DNA from: Brachionus koreanus
Lineage: Eukaryota; Rotifera; Eurotatoria; Ploima; Brachionidae
Assembly: GCA_016987375.1 (NCBI GenBank)
Contig: PJRA01000263.1
Location: 1,542,540-1,606,539 of the forward strand
DNA: 64,000 nucleotides
Direction of reading: 5' to 3'
Shown here: positions 49,477 through 62,064 of the stretch, piece after piece
Layout of the letters: each line of letters begins with the position of its first letter
Numbering within the stretch: the first letter of the stretch is position 1
The notes under the pieces: generated by a model
Database searches by the model: none
What the model was told of the DNA's origin: nothing
What the model saw: only the letters and a program-made list of their open reading frames with translations
Translations under genes and position numbers: made by a program

Positions 49477-50094
49477 ATTATTTTCCAAATCTGAAGAATC
49501 TTTAGCCCAATAAAGATAAACAAATAGATAAATAAATATATAAAATTAAAAAAAATGTAAAACTAGTTGTGTTAAACTCATTTAGAAAAATATTAATTTT
49601 ACTAAAAAATTATAATTTTTATTTTAATTTTTTGTTGCATATCACTTTGATCAAAATTTGTAAACAAAAATAAAAAATTTAGTCATTAAAAACTTAAGAA
49701 ATTAAAAGCAATCATTAAAATAAAAACAAATGATTAATTTGATGAATTTTTCTCCTTTCAAATCTTTTAATCCTACACTGATTTTTAAATGTCAATCTTC
49801 TATCGATTGATATTTATAATTGATATTGTGAAAAAAAAACAAACTTTTTTTAACTTAAATCAAGCGTCAAAAAATCTAAATTAACATTTTTATTTATCCA
49901 ATTCATTAAACAAAAGCATTCCTTTAGACCAAGTAGAATAAACACATGTTATTTTCCTACAAAATTAAAATTTCATAACCAAGTTAAAAATTTAACATAG
50001 TTTTAGCACAAAGAAATTATATTTCTATTTTACATTCAAAACAATAGAATAAAATTAAATAAAATATTCAAGAAAAATTTACGATTTTTTTAAA

Positions 50095-53000
50095 ATGGAA
50101 AATTTTAACGAACCATCTTTAATTCATTCAGCAAGTTCAGAGTGGAAGACCAAGAGTCGCCCAAAATTAGTCAAAAAACCTAAAGCATCCTCTTTTGCCA
50201 ACAACATTAGTTCAATCGAGAATGAGCCGTTTATTTTTTATAATCAAGAGCAAATTGACTTGATTAAAAGTTATGTAAATCAACGAATTAAAGTATTGGT
50301 AATAATGAGAGGCGCTTCTGGATCAGGAAAATCAACATTGTCCAAGTATGTAGGTGAAAATTTAAATTGATTCAAACTAATTGTTTTGAAGAAAGCTCAA
50401 GCCGGCTAATCAGGGTGTTTTGATCAGTGCAGATTCTTATTTTGTGAACCCCAGAACCAATACATATGTTTTCGATAGAAATAAGCTAAGCGATGCCCAT
50501 TTGGAATGCAAGATTAAAGGTAGTCTTTTAGAAAAATTTAACACATAAGAACAATAAGATATTTTATAATTAAGCCACTAATGCAATGAAAAATTTGGTC
50601 TCTCCGGTCATTATTGATAATACCAATATTAAAATTTGGGAATTTAAGCCTTACATTAAACTTGTAAGTTAGATTTTACTTTTAAAAAAACAGATATTAA
50701 CTCATAATTTAAAATATTTATAAAAACTAATTGAATACTTGAAAAATTTTTGGAATTTTTTTTTGTTTAAAATCATCTAACAATGCTAGGGGTATATATT
50801 TCAAATCAAACAAAAGAAGAAACTAATTGAATAATTTTACGATTAGCAAATCATTCAATAGTTTGGCTATGTTAACAGAGATTCAACCATCTCGACAATG
50901 TTACTTGGTCCAACAAGTTAAAGATTTTATTAATAAATAAATTTAGTTTACACTGTAAAAATTAAATGAAAATGAAATTATTAACCTAGCAAAAAAATTT
51001 TAATACAAACTTAGAAATCTTATTAATTTTTTAAGTCTTCAAACTAAAAGTGTTTGTTTTCATATTCAACTCCATCATACGAAGACTACTTTAAAAAGAT
51101 TCAGATCTTTAAAAAAAAAATTAAATAAAAATATATCTTAATATTTTATTATTTAAAAAATTTAACAAATCTAACTTAACATTGATATTTTAAATCAAAT
51201 TCATAGAAAATTTTTTGAGCTTGTCTTAAGTATTTTAGATTTTTTTTACATTAATTTATTAAAATTATTAAGTTTAAAAAAAAACTTTATATTTTTTTTA
51301 AATCTATCTGGACTTGAACATTTCAGCCAGAATGCTGAAAATGAAAAATTGCGTTTTTTTTTAATAACTAAACAAATTTGTAAATAAACAACGTTTCAAA
51401 CAAGGCCCACAATACTTATTCTTAATCAAACCATTTACAAGGAATAATTTAAATCAACTTGAGTCTTCTAGGATTAATTATAAATCAATGAGCTTCAAAG
51501 ACTACGGTTTATACTTTACGGGACATAATGAAAATTTTAGTTTTCAATTTTATCAAAAATTAAAATAAAAATAATTTTTTGACTAAATCTGACTCTTTTT
51601 AAATTCTATTTTTTGAAATAATTTGCTTATTGGAGTGCATAGAGTCATTACTTTTGATTTCCACTCAAGTCGATCTTTCGTCTCTAACCTTGCCTCTCCC
51701 CATGTCATAGCCATTTCAGTGAGCTCTTTCATGATCGTTAACCTCTATGCAATTGCTGATCATCCTACCTTCTGTTGCCCATAAGATATACATTTAAGAG
51801 CTCTTTTTGTATCATTGTTTCTTTCATTCTATCTACATGTTCAAGTGATCGTATTCTTTTATTTCTGATATATAGTTCAACATTCGATAATGTGGCAATG
51901 TGAAATCTTAGTAGAAAAATTACAGTACAAAAAGGAAAAGCTAAATAATTATTTTTCTAGTTGTGCAAAAATGGTTCTGTAAACAGTACAATGTTTGTAC
52001 AAACGAATTCTAAATTCTGCGAATTCTCTTCATTTCTCTGTAAAATGCACATCATGAAAAAAACATTAGATAAAATTTGCACTAAATTGCACAGTTTTTG
52101 CAGAGTTTAGAATTCCTTTGTACAAACTTGTACAACATTGTACTGTTTACAGAACCATTTTTGCACAACTAGAAAAATAATTATTTAGTTTTTCGTTTTT
52201 GTACTAAGATTTCACATTGCCGATAATGTTTCAGGCCAGTGTATTCACAGAATCTTCCTCAGACTTCCAGTCTAGAAGGTTTTCAGGCTTTTAAGTCAAA
52301 CTAAGATATTCACCATTAGTTTAAATTCATACATCAGTGTTGCTTACTATAGTGTTATACTGTTTAAATTTTGTTTTCTTACTGTAGTTGGTTGATTTCC
52401 ATATTGGTTGGAATCTAGCAAAGATACTTTTTGTTTTAAAACTGCTTACATATAGAGCCGAATGTTTTACTCTTAATCTAATAGCAATCTAAAAATTTTA
52501 ATTCAAACCAAATTAATATTAAAAGTTTTTAATTAATATTGAAACTTTTTGCTCTAAAATTTAATATATCTCAAGAATTTTAACCCATAAACGCCTGATT
52601 TAGATAGATACTTTTAAGAAAAGAATTATTTCCTTAATTTAGGGGGTTTAGATCACAAAGTTCAAGTCAAAAAGGAAGGTTTATAGAATAAACCAAGAAA
52701 CTAAGATATATTTTTATTTAAGTTTAAGTACCATGGACAAATTTAAGAATGATACATATAAAAAAAATGAAAATAATTTTGCATTTTTAAATTTTTAGAT
52801 TTTTTGAGCAATTTTTCAGAAAATTAATACAACTCTCTCAAATTATTTGGTAAACAAAAAAAATTTAAAAAATTTCTTAAATATTGCACAAAAAATCTAA
52901 AAATCTAAAAATTAAAATTATTTTCATTTGCCTTACATATACACTATCAACTAGCTTTGACAAACTAATTAATTTAGTCACCTTTAGTTATTGTGAACAG

Positions 53001-56000
53001 TTACTTGAGATTCAATCTCCTTAGTGAATAAATACAAATAATAAATAATCTTTGATATCTTAGTGTTGTATATTTTGTAAAATCTAAGAAGCCGCTTTAT
53101 TTTTACTATTTTAATTCTGATTTTTTAAAATTTATAAACAGATCTATCAAACTGACCAAATACTAAATACGGATCAATTAATTAATAAAGAATAACAGAC
53201 TATATAAAATAATTCTTTTGAATTTAAAGGCTGTTCAGTACAGCTACCAAATTGAAATAGTAGAGCCAAAAACTCCATGGCGCAATAATGTAACACTTTT
53301 GTGTCAAAAAAATAAACACAATGTTGAAGCATCTACAATCAAACGAACTCTAACTGATTTTGAGCCTGTGTGTTTGCCCAGTCTTATTGAACAGTGTAAA
53401 CAAGATATTGCTAAAGATTCAATCAACAAAAAACGCCTCTGTCCAACTGGCATTTTGGACAATTTGAATTTAGACAAGAATAATTGGTCTAGTAACAATA
53501 ATTTTGGCTTATCGAACGTTCTATCAGGCTCTGTTCAATCATTAGAAAAAAAATCAAGTCCAAATAAAGATAAAGAAATTAGTTTTTATTTGAATGATTC
53601 GTTATCTATTTCTAAATCAACAGACATAACATCAACAGATTCGGAATATTTTGACTGTAAGAGCAAGGATACAGAAAGTCAGTTAGGATCGAATAAGTCA
53701 GAAGACGATGATTTCAAGTCTTTTAGCTTAAACGAAACAAACTCAAATGAAGAAATAAGTGAACAAATAATTGAATCATTGGAAATTTTAAAATCAATGT
53801 TTCCTAGTATTGAAAAAGATGTAATTTTAGACTTTTTGCAGAAATATGAAAACGATTTGAATACAGTGACTAATGTTCTATTAGATTCAATGAATTTCTT
53901 AGACATAGAACCTGACCAAGCATCAAAAGAAGCGAATGAACAATTTTTAACAAGTTCAAAAGTCTATCAGGTTAAATCGTTACAAGAAATTTGTCTAACT
54001 GAAATGGAAAAACTTGAGTTAGTAATGGAAAACTTGAACAATAAAATAAAGCTTGTCAAATCAAGTGCAAAATTAAAGTCATTTCCTAGTCGATCTGTTT
54101 CACCAAAAACATTGCTTATTCAAAAAGAATCAGTCCAAGATCAAAATAGTTCTGCTGAAAAAAGAGATAATGATGAGCCCATTATTTTTTTGAAGGTTGA
54201 TAGACTAAAAATATTGATTGACTTGTTTGGAACAGCTGAAGAACTTGAGACCTTTGATGGTAGGAAAAATGATTTTAATTAATATTTTATTTTGAAAAAA
54301 TGATGGAGAAAATAATTTTTTTTAGAAAATTGTGAAATTCCGATAGACTTGGATCTAGGCTTAAAAATTTATCAAAGCTGGAAAAAATCATGTAGACCTA
54401 AGACAAGAAAGATTTCATCGGATCATTCAGATTATGGATCCCAAATTGAAAATGATGAAAAAGTAAGCTTAGAGCTGTTTGATGCGATTAACATTCGAGA
54501 TCCCATAGACAAAGCTCCAGTCTTTTTGTCCGAAAAAGGTTTGAATAGTGCAAAAATTTCATTAAGACAAATAATGGCAGAAGAATTGGCTGAACAAAAA
54601 TTAAAAGAACAATTTTTGAACAGAAAAAATAAAAAATCTGAAAAAGATTTAACATTTTTAGAAAATATTGAATTGAGAAATTTAATGAGCAAATTTTCAA
54701 ATCAGTCGTCTGAACAACAAATAGCTCATGAAGATCAGTCAGAATCGATTGCGAATAGAATAAAGCTTAAACAACTGTTCGAAATGTATGAACATTTAGT
54801 TGACAAAAAAATGATCGAAGAAATATTTAAAACAAAAAAGTAAGATTAATTAATTTTTATTGATGTTTTTTATTCGTTTTATTCTGTTTTATTCTTTTTA
54901 AAAACACCAAATTTTATTATGAGATTTTAATTTTTCAGAGTTTTTGGAAAGTATCTTTGATTAATTAAATTAATACCGCATTACCTTGTTCCATATTGCA
55001 GTCTTATCTATGCAATAAATACCATTTTGCCCATGATAAAACATTCTTAAATTATAGTGAATGCTCTAAAGAAATTTTCTTGAAGAAAACTTGTGTCTGC
55101 ATTAAAATCAATTTTTTAGTTCTAATGCAACATTAAGTATTGTGATTTTATATGAAATAACCATTTTTCAATTTTTTACACAGGTTCAAAAACATTATTT
55201 GAAGAAATTAAAAAATTTAAACTGAATTTTATTGATTAAAAAAAAAAATTAAAATAAAAGTGCGAAAAAAAAAGTTTATTAAAAATAGTTATGAAAAAAA
55301 TCGGTAATAAATGGTTGTTTGTTAAGGCTACTTTCAAATATTAAAAAAGTGTTTTAAAATTTTTGTGTACGACGTCAAATTAATAGTAATGTTCAGAATG
55401 CTTTTCTTATATTTTCTTCCTATTTTTTTATTTTATTTATTTATTTGTATTCTGTACCAAGCTAATGATTCTTCAGATAAAAAAAAGAATAAAAATTTAT
55501 CTATAAAATTAAATAAAATAAAATATAGTAAGTATAATTTAAAAAGAAAATGATATGAAAATATTAATAAATAGATTTAATAGATAAAATGATATATTAT
55601 ATATAGATATGTTTAATTATCTGATGGCTCACGAAAAAAGAAAGAAATAGTAAGGTAGCAGTTACACAATGGAGTCGGTTATTCGATATTTCTTGATTCG
55701 AAACCGACTTTGTATTCCTCTACCAGTCTGATAACTAATGAAATTGAATGACTCAGTCCTGTCACAACATACCTTTCACTCAAATCAAAAAGTCGATTCG
55801 AGACTGTTAGTTAGTGCTAATTTAAGTTTGTTAAAGGCTTCGTGATGCAACATGTTTAAGGGAGTATCATATTTTAACTTAAGGATAGATCTGACTGCTG
55901 TGTTTTGAATTGAATTGCTTGTTGTTTTTTGATATCTCTTTCTGAAAATGAATTCAAGCAAGGAAAAGAATAATCTAGGATTGATCCGACTAAAGATTTA

Positions 56001-59000
56001 TAAAGGTTTCCTAACGTTTTTTGATTAAGATCCAATTTTTGACAGCATCTTAATCAGGTTTAGCCTTGTATTGCAACGTTCTTTAATTTCGTCAACAAGT
56101 AGATTAAAATTTAGTTTAGAATCAAATTTGATACCTAGAGACTCAATTTCTTTTTGTTTTTCTATTTTGTTCTCAAAAATTTTAATGTTAATATTATCAC
56201 TTTCTTTGGTGTACTTAGAGAAGATTACTGAACATGACTTTTCCAATGATATTTTCATTTTCCACTTAATTAGCCATTGTTCTAGTTCATTGGTGTTTTA
56301 ATTTATCTTATTTCCAAAGTTCTCCTTTTTACTGAAAATAAAAAAAGTTACTCCGCAAAAAGTAGAGAGTAATCATTATTTTTTTTATTTCGTTTTGGGA
56401 TATCATTTACATATATACTTAATAAACGAGGACAAATAACTGAGCCTTGCCGAACACCTGCAGTAAGTTGGTATTCATTGCTCAAGTGGTCATTTACATT
56501 TACTTTAAATGTCCTAGAGTCTAAGAAGGACCTGATTTAGTTAATTAATTAGTGTGATGGATTTAATTTAATCAATTTATAAATCAGGCCTTCATGCCAA
56601 ACCCTATCGAAGGCTTTAGAAATGTCAAAACAAAAGGGAACAAACTCTTTTGTTTCTATTAAATGACTCTACAATTTTCCTTCGAATTGAAATCCTTCTT
56701 CAAATTCTTTACCAGTCTGACTACCAATCGGACAAAATGATTTGAATCTTGCTCTTACATATAACGGGTGATGCATTTGCATGATCGGGCAAGTTAACTT
56801 AACTTTTGTCCATTTACTTATGCATCAACCGTTACTAAGAGAATCTGTTCGAGACATCTGATTTAATATGCCTAGAGTTTATAAGACCCCTTTTTAAAAA
56901 ATTGAAACTTAAAATTTTTTTCAATAAAAATAAAGTTTTTAAGATAGCTTTTAAAAATTAATCATTATTTTTATTCTTAAAAATTTAATAATTTTTAGAA
57001 AATAAAATATTTACTTTGTCCTAAAAATTTGAAATTTTAATTAATAATCTGCCAACCTTTCTAGTGTTAGGCCTCGTAATGCACGATATTGGAAGGGGTA
57101 ACATATTTCAACTTCAAATAAATCTAGCTGCTGAGTTGTGAATAGCTTTAATTTTTTTTTCTTTGTATCATCATCGACTGTATTTAATTCTTGATGTTTC
57201 ATAGAATTTTCTAAAAATAAGAAAATAAAGTTGTAATGGTGATCATTTTAGAAAAAGGAATAAAATATCATTTGTTTCCAAAAATCTTTAAAATTTTGTT
57301 TTCCTTCATTTGATTTTATGGTCCTGTGCGAATTCATAAGAATTTCCAAGTTAATCAATAAGTTAGTGCACTTATCACAATCGGCTGATTTAAACTTCAA
57401 TAAGCTATTGTTAGAAAAGAAAAGAATGACAAAGTATTTTGTGCCAAATGAATCTAATGATATTACAGTGTCGAAATTTTCTGATATCAATTAGTATTAC
57501 TTTTTCACTTAGAGGAAATATTAATTGCACGATCAAAAAATATGAATTATACAAATAATTTATTAATAACACAAAAAAATTTAATTTTTATTTCGCAACC
57601 AAAATTAAATTATTGAATTGTACAATTTAGTTTATTAATGTCACAACAAAAAAAATCAATCTCAGATTATTAAAAATTAATGTCACAATAAATTATGTGC
57701 AATTTAATCTTTATTTAAAGCTGAGCTTGCATTCTTTGGTCTCCCCCTTTTTTTCAAATAAACAAACTTAGTTACACCATTATAATAGCCCAAATCGAGT
57801 TCAAGATAGTTGCTAAGGTAAACTAAATGAGCACAAGTGGCTCTATCAATATAAATATTGCAGGTACAACTTAATTCATACAAGCTTACTCTAAATCTTT
57901 CTTTCTTTATTCTAAATTCGTATGTCTCACGATCAATTTTTTTCAGCTGCTTTTCTTCCAATTTATTAGCTTCTTTTGAAATCTCATTTCTTAATATTAG
58001 AGCACCCGTCTTGACAAATGTAGTTTGATTCAAAATTTAATTTTAGTTTTTTACACAGATCTACTAAAACAAATAGTCACTTGTTTGCTCATGACTGGTT
58101 AGCATCCAAACAGCTGACGAGAGATGCCGGATCGTGCAAAAATTACTAATGGAAAATTTTTTAGGTGGAGTCAATATGATAAATTGATTCATAATCTGAC
58201 AAATTTGAATCTAACAAACTTTTTTGTAATTAACTTTTTTATAGTCATCATTACTCGAAAATGATTATTTTCAGATTCTGAATTGATGATTGACCGATTA
58301 TTTTTGTCAAATTGAATAACAAAAAAAAATTTATCATCTGCTAAATCTGGTCTATAAAGATTCTCTTGAACAAATTTTTTTATTACCTAAATGTCGTTAT
58401 TATTTCCCAAATTTGCTTGTCTAAAATACGCAATATGATTTTTTAACTGTGATATTTTGGGAATAATAAAATTGACCAATACAGGATTTTTGGATTCGAT
58501 TTAAGAACGATTTTTTTACAATTAATCAAAATTATTGTGTAAATAATAAAAAATGTTGTATATTTAATAATGTGCAATTCAGTTATGATATTAATTTTTT
58601 ATTAATATTATTAATTTTTATGGGGAAATATAAATGTGAAATTTGAAAATTTTTGTTTTAAAATATTATTTATTTTTATTTATTTATTTGTTTTTATGTT
58701 CGGGCATAAGCTCCTTCAGATAAAAAAAAGAAAAGTAAAAATTTAAAAATTAAAAAAAAGTTTTAAATTTAAAATATTTTAAATTTTGAATAAGCATTGA
58801 TCGTTTAATACATAAGAAATTATTATTAGGTGAGAAACAAAAATAATAATTTTAGAATTGACTTTTTAGGCTATTGAAGGTATTGTGAAAATAAGTAAAA
58901 TAGATAAGGTATTATGAGAATCAGAAAAATAATAATATAGAAGTGATTTTAAGTAATTTTTATACCACATAATGATTTTTGTACATATCAATGCGAAGCA

Positions 59001-62000
59001 AAAATGAGGGTTTAAACGAAGGCTAAAGCCATTCGGACGAACCCTGGGGTTTCCCAAAAGTATTTATTAAAAAAAAAAAAAAAAAAGTGATTTTAAGAGT
59101 AAGATAAAATTTTGTATTATAAAATAGCAGCTACACAGAGGAGTAGAATTCATAACAAATCTATAATCGAAGCCTCTATGGTACTCTGAAACAAGCCTTT
59201 TAGTCAATGCACTCAATAATCCAGAGAATTACGAAAGTAATTTTCTGAGAGACCTTCATGCCAAACCTTAACAGATGCCTTAGAAATATCAAACAATAGA
59301 CCAATTACCTTTTTAGATCTAGAAAAGGACTCAGATAATTTTTGAACAAAAAATATGAGGTTGTCTGGAGTCTCTCTTTGTCGTCTAAATCCAGATTGCT
59401 CAATTGCTAATATTTTATTATTTTCAACAAATGAATAAAGTCTGTTGTTAACTTTTCTTTCCATTGAATGAATTAATAAAATTGTTTGATTGTTCAAATA
59501 ACGAAAAGCATTTTTAACCTTAATAACTTAATTCCAAGTTTCAAGATTTTTAACAATTTCATCTTCAAATCAAGTTTAAGATTTAATTTTACGATAAACA
59601 GAGTTATTTTTTTATTTTGATTATTTCTAAAGGTTCCTATTCTTCGATCTGACTTATTGGAATCAAAGCGGTTTTTTTAGCTTTATCTTAAAAAAGTATT
59701 TAAAATTTTGAAAAATGTAATTATTTAATTTAGTAAAATAAATGGAAAATGTTTAAATTGTTAACCAGTGTCATCTTACCATATGATATGATAGCAGTCA
59801 ATAACTGATATCAAATATTAGTATAAAAATTGATAAATAACTTTTTAAATTGAGTCATTATTTTACTCGTAACTCAAAATCAAACTAATAAATAGCAAAA
59901 AAGAGTAAAATGTATTGTACTAAAGTGCTTAATAACAAAAACAAAAGCTCGAGTATTCTAAGTACTAAGATCTTGAAGGAAATAACAGAAAATTAAAATC
60001 ATTCAGATAAGAATTTCATTTACAGATATTGATTGATAGAGATTTTTTTTTCAGAATCACTTGAGTTCACTATTAAGCATTTTGATAAGTTCTCGATTAG
60101 TTAAAAGCTGATGCTTTCTTAAAACAGTCTATGTTTGTTGCTTTAAAAGTCTTCTCAAAATTGATCGTTATTCAATCATCAAATTTCTTTTCTAGTCACA
60201 TTTTGGATTTCAGCAATATTTTTGGTAATTTGCAAGAAAAACTCGTTAATAGTGAAAAAATCTTGAGGATTCTATAGAAAATTTGATATTGGAAAATATT
60301 TTTACTTAAAAAATTTTATATGTTTTCTGAGTATTCTTTTGATCTTGAACTTTTTGCGAGTGACTAATTTTTATTTTTTTGTGATGAAAAAAAAATGTGG
60401 AGAAAAATTTTATTAAACTGACAATAAAAAACATTTTTTCTGAATATTTTTGCACTGTCAAAATAAAATCTATTTAAACTAATTTAAGTGATAAAGATAT
60501 TAATTCACTTGACAAAATTAACAATTAATATAAGAAGCTATTTAAAAAAAAAAAAGTAATAAAAATAACAAATTTTTCCTGGGTTATTTAAAAAATTTGG
60601 AAAAACATGTGCTGATCGTTATATACAACTTTCTCGAAACTTGGGTAAAAAGGTTTGTCATAATCGTCTAGAAATTCATTACCTTTTTGGAGCCATAGTT
60701 CGAGATCTAACCTTCTTGATCTATATCAAACATTTTATCCTCTTGATTGAAATTGGGTATTGCTGTTTCAGCGCTACATTTTTTTAATGTTTTTATTAAA
60801 TTTTTATTAGCTTATTTTTATTGATAAGTTTATATAACCTTATAAATTCAAATTTTTGTCACTCAAGTCATTGTTTTATCAGTCGGTGGATTAGTTGTCA
60901 TCTAATGTAGTTTTTTTGTCAGTCCATTAACTGATGGTCGTTATTTTTAAGTTTGTAATTTATAAACCATAATGGTTAGATCTTTTTTGCTAATCTGATG
61001 GATCTAGTATGATATTTGTCTCAAGATATTCTAAATTTTAAAATTGTTCAAGCAAAATTACTTTTTTTTTTTTGACCCTATTCTATCCTAGTGGATAATG
61101 GGGAGGAGCTCATCTCCTTTTCAAGTACCTTTTTTGAGCAACAGCTCCGATCTGACACAGAGGCTACTGCATCGAGTTGATCATCTAGACTGAAAATTTT
61201 ACTGAGTCGAAACCGGTCCACTTCTTTAAAGTTTTTTTCTAAAGGCATAAAAATTTTTTTATTCTATGAAATGAGATCATGCAAGTTAATTGTATAACAC
61301 ATTTTTAAAAAAAAAATTTTTGTCAAGATTTATATCTATTCTTTATTAAACTTTGATGCTATTTTAGATATAATCTGCACGAAACTATGCAACATTTAAA
61401 TGAATTTTACAATCTGAATCAAAGTTTAGAAAAAACTCAAGTTTTTGACATAAAATCTGTATTCAAGAATAAAAGCGTTGAAAAAACCTCGCGACTTTTG
61501 AATGAGTTTAATAATATGGATTTCATAGAAAATGAAGAAAATGAAAACAAAGGACGTGACATGGCCAATAAGTTTTCATTGATTCGGCAGGGTTATTTTG
61601 AGAAAGCAGCTGAAGCGCACAGTCGTGGTTGGGGTGCAGTGGCACAGTATTATGCTGATATGGGTCATTATCAAACAAAAATGATTGAATATTCTAATCA
61701 GAAAGCAGTTGTGCAAATATTTAAAGAAAATAATCCAGATTATAAGAATTCGAATACGCTTGATTTGCATGGACTGCATGTTAAAGAGGCTATCAGTGTT
61801 CTGAAAGATGTTATTTGCCAAAAGAAGCAAGGTATATTTTATTTAAAAAAAAAACAAATAAAGAAAATTAGAAAATTTTTGTTAGAATTGTCAGATTCGA
61901 ATGGCAGAAAGCTGAAGTCTTATATTTTTGTGATTACTGGATGTGGTCATCATTCTGAAAATGGGCCAAGATTGCGGCCAAATGTTATTAATTTTTTGAA

Positions 62001-62064
62001 TCAGACTAATGTTAGGTATAAAGAAGTCAATATAGGCCTCTTGCAAGTTTACCTAAATACTTAG
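50095..62064 (+). CDS. N4BP2: NEDD4-binding protein 2-like kinase/Smr protein
   Basis: Seven exons (50095-50345, 50392-50519, 50575-50663, 53230-54259, 54326-54839, 61368-61831, 61895-62064) join in frame to 881 residues. The order is that of N4BP2: a P-loop polynucleotide-kinase-like domain (GASGSGKST at 73-81, [24 protein letters not shown]), a CUE-like ubiquitin-binding helix bundle (about 335-376, with MFP at 346-348), DUF1771 (about 737-787, [13 protein letters not shown]) and a C-terminal Smr nuclease-type domain (LDLHGLH at 802-808 and [12 protein letters not shown]). The human protein is much longer but has the same order. The phase carried across the 6.5 kb intron 5 supports one gene, not three. 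Intron 6 is 63 bases and has no stop, so retention would add 21 residues inside the Smr domain. At exon 1/2 two donor-acceptor pairs, offset by four bases, both keep frame. Confidence 0.9.
51610..52330 (-). pseudogene. LINE ORF2 C-terminal remnant split by an insertion
   Basis: Minus-strand frames give pieces of the region that follows the reverse transcriptase in RTE/L1-like LINEs: [15 protein letters not shown] on the 52230-52330 side, then [18 protein letters not shown], and further on [18 protein letters not shown] with TLCTPIS near 51620. Frameshifts and stops are frequent. A fold-back element (51893-52220) interrupts it exactly between matching halves. It lies in N4BP2 intron 3. Confidence 0.65.
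51893..52220. mobile_element. Fold-back element with 8-base target duplication
   Basis: The arms are about 125 bases (51894-52020 and about 52095-52220) and inverse, with ends GCAATGTGAAATC and GATTTCACATTGC. CGATAATG occurs directly before (51885-51892) and directly after (52221-52228), which looks like an eight-base target-site duplication as made by hAT-type elements. There is no coding content. Confidence 0.85.
55060..55145. repeat. Diverged single arm of the 23.1-23.45 kb repeat
   Basis: CTGCATTAAAATCAATTTTT then AGTTCTAATGCAACATTAA resembles the arm at 23175-23213 (TTGCATTAAATCAAGTTTTT then AGC). The match is partial and AT-rich, so this is weak. It lies in N4BP2 intron 5. Confidence 0.35.
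55640..56690 (-). pseudogene. LINE reverse transcriptase remnant A
   Basis: Broken minus-strand frames follow the order of a Jockey/CR1-like LINE ORF2: [15 protein letters not shown] (56584-56643), then [13 protein letters not shown] and [13 protein letters not shown], then a damaged active-site box where LLFAE and a stop stand in place of FADD (about 56352-56376). The open piece 56025-56258 has [11 protein letters not shown] and [14 protein letters not shown], followed by [18 protein letters not shown] and a C-terminal tail running to about 55640. Frameshifts and stops make it inactive. It lies in the N4BP2 intron. Confidence 0.75.
56690..57180 (-). pseudogene. LINE remnant B (C-terminal region only)
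   Basis: Sequence near 57055-57170 resembles 55805-55920 of remnant A (shared blocks GATATTGGA/GCAACATG, CATATTT-AACTT and TCT-CTGCTG), and 56690-56760 resembles 55715-55800. This is a second, more decayed copy of the same ORF end lying head to tail with A, carrying the miniature element at 56764-56832. Confidence 0.5.
56764..56832. mobile_element. 69-base miniature mariner-type element
   Basis: It begins ACGGGTGATGCAT and ends ATGCATCAACCGT, inverse with one mismatch, and is bracketed by TA on both sides. The left end equals the terminal repeat at 21991, and the right end continues inward with CATTTACTTATGCAT, which also matches that terminal repeat. It is an internally deleted derivative of the element in DYNC1I intron 2. 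Confidence 0.75.
57704..58450 (-). pseudogene. MULE-type transposase remnant
   Basis: The open C-terminal part (57704-58033) has a SWIM-type zinc finger, CTC followed by CAHLVYL, then a basic [10 protein letters not shown] tail. Upstream on the same strand (about 58190-58450) a decayed frame reads [12 protein letters not shown], then [16 protein letters not shown] and [12 protein letters not shown], the segment before the catalytic core of MULE transposases. The core between them is broken by stops. It is inactive and lies in the N4BP2 intron. A possible N-terminal fragment of the same class is at 14748-15164. Confidence 0.65.
59008..59088 (-). repeat. TTCGTTTAAACCC dispersed repeat, copy b, with poly(A)
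   Basis: It reads GGTTTAAACGAAGGCTAAAG then CCATTCGGACGAACCC and ends TATTTATT followed by a run of about 18 A. The poly(A) suggests a retroposed 3' end; other copies have A/T-rich but less pure tails. Confidence 0.7.
59095..59500 (-). pseudogene. LINE reverse transcriptase remnant C
   Basis: The open piece (59213-59497) carries [34 protein letters not shown] and [10 protein letters not shown] followed by VKVWHEGL, the fingers and motif A region of a LINE reverse transcriptase. In the related remnant A the motif reads KAFDRVW; here it is KASVKVW, so the second Asp of that block is lost. Downstream the sequence jumps to the ORF end (GCAGCTACACAGAGGAG, compare 55660), an internal deletion. It lies in N4BP2 intron 5. 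Confidence 0.7.
61065..61220. other. Less AT-rich island of unknown origin
   Basis: In an otherwise very AT-rich intron this stretch (CTATCCTAGTGGATAATGGG, GAGGAGCTCATCTCC, CGAAACCGGTCCACTTC) has a more balanced composition. No frame or repeat partner was recognised. It is probably the remains of a mobile element. Confidence 0.3.

Larger units (their letters stand above)
46216..50094. other. Intergenic, repeat-rich
   Basis: About 3.9 kb without genes. It contains an (ATTA)n run near 47018-47040, a small GC-richer island of unknown origin (47307-47390), a TTCGTTTAAACCC repeat copy (47819-47888) and the nested inverted-repeat element at 48426-49476. The last few hundred bases before 50095 must include the N4BP2 promoter. 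Confidence 0.5.

Noticed and set aside
53304..53906. Minus-strand frames opposite the N4BP2 central exon
   Set aside because: Shadows of the plus-strand coding sequence, without domains or splice support.
61387..62064. Separate DUF1771-Smr gene starting at the ATG at 61387
   Set aside because: The frame continues upstream to an acceptor at 61367 whose phase fits the preceding N4BP2 exon, and the domain order is that of N4BP2.
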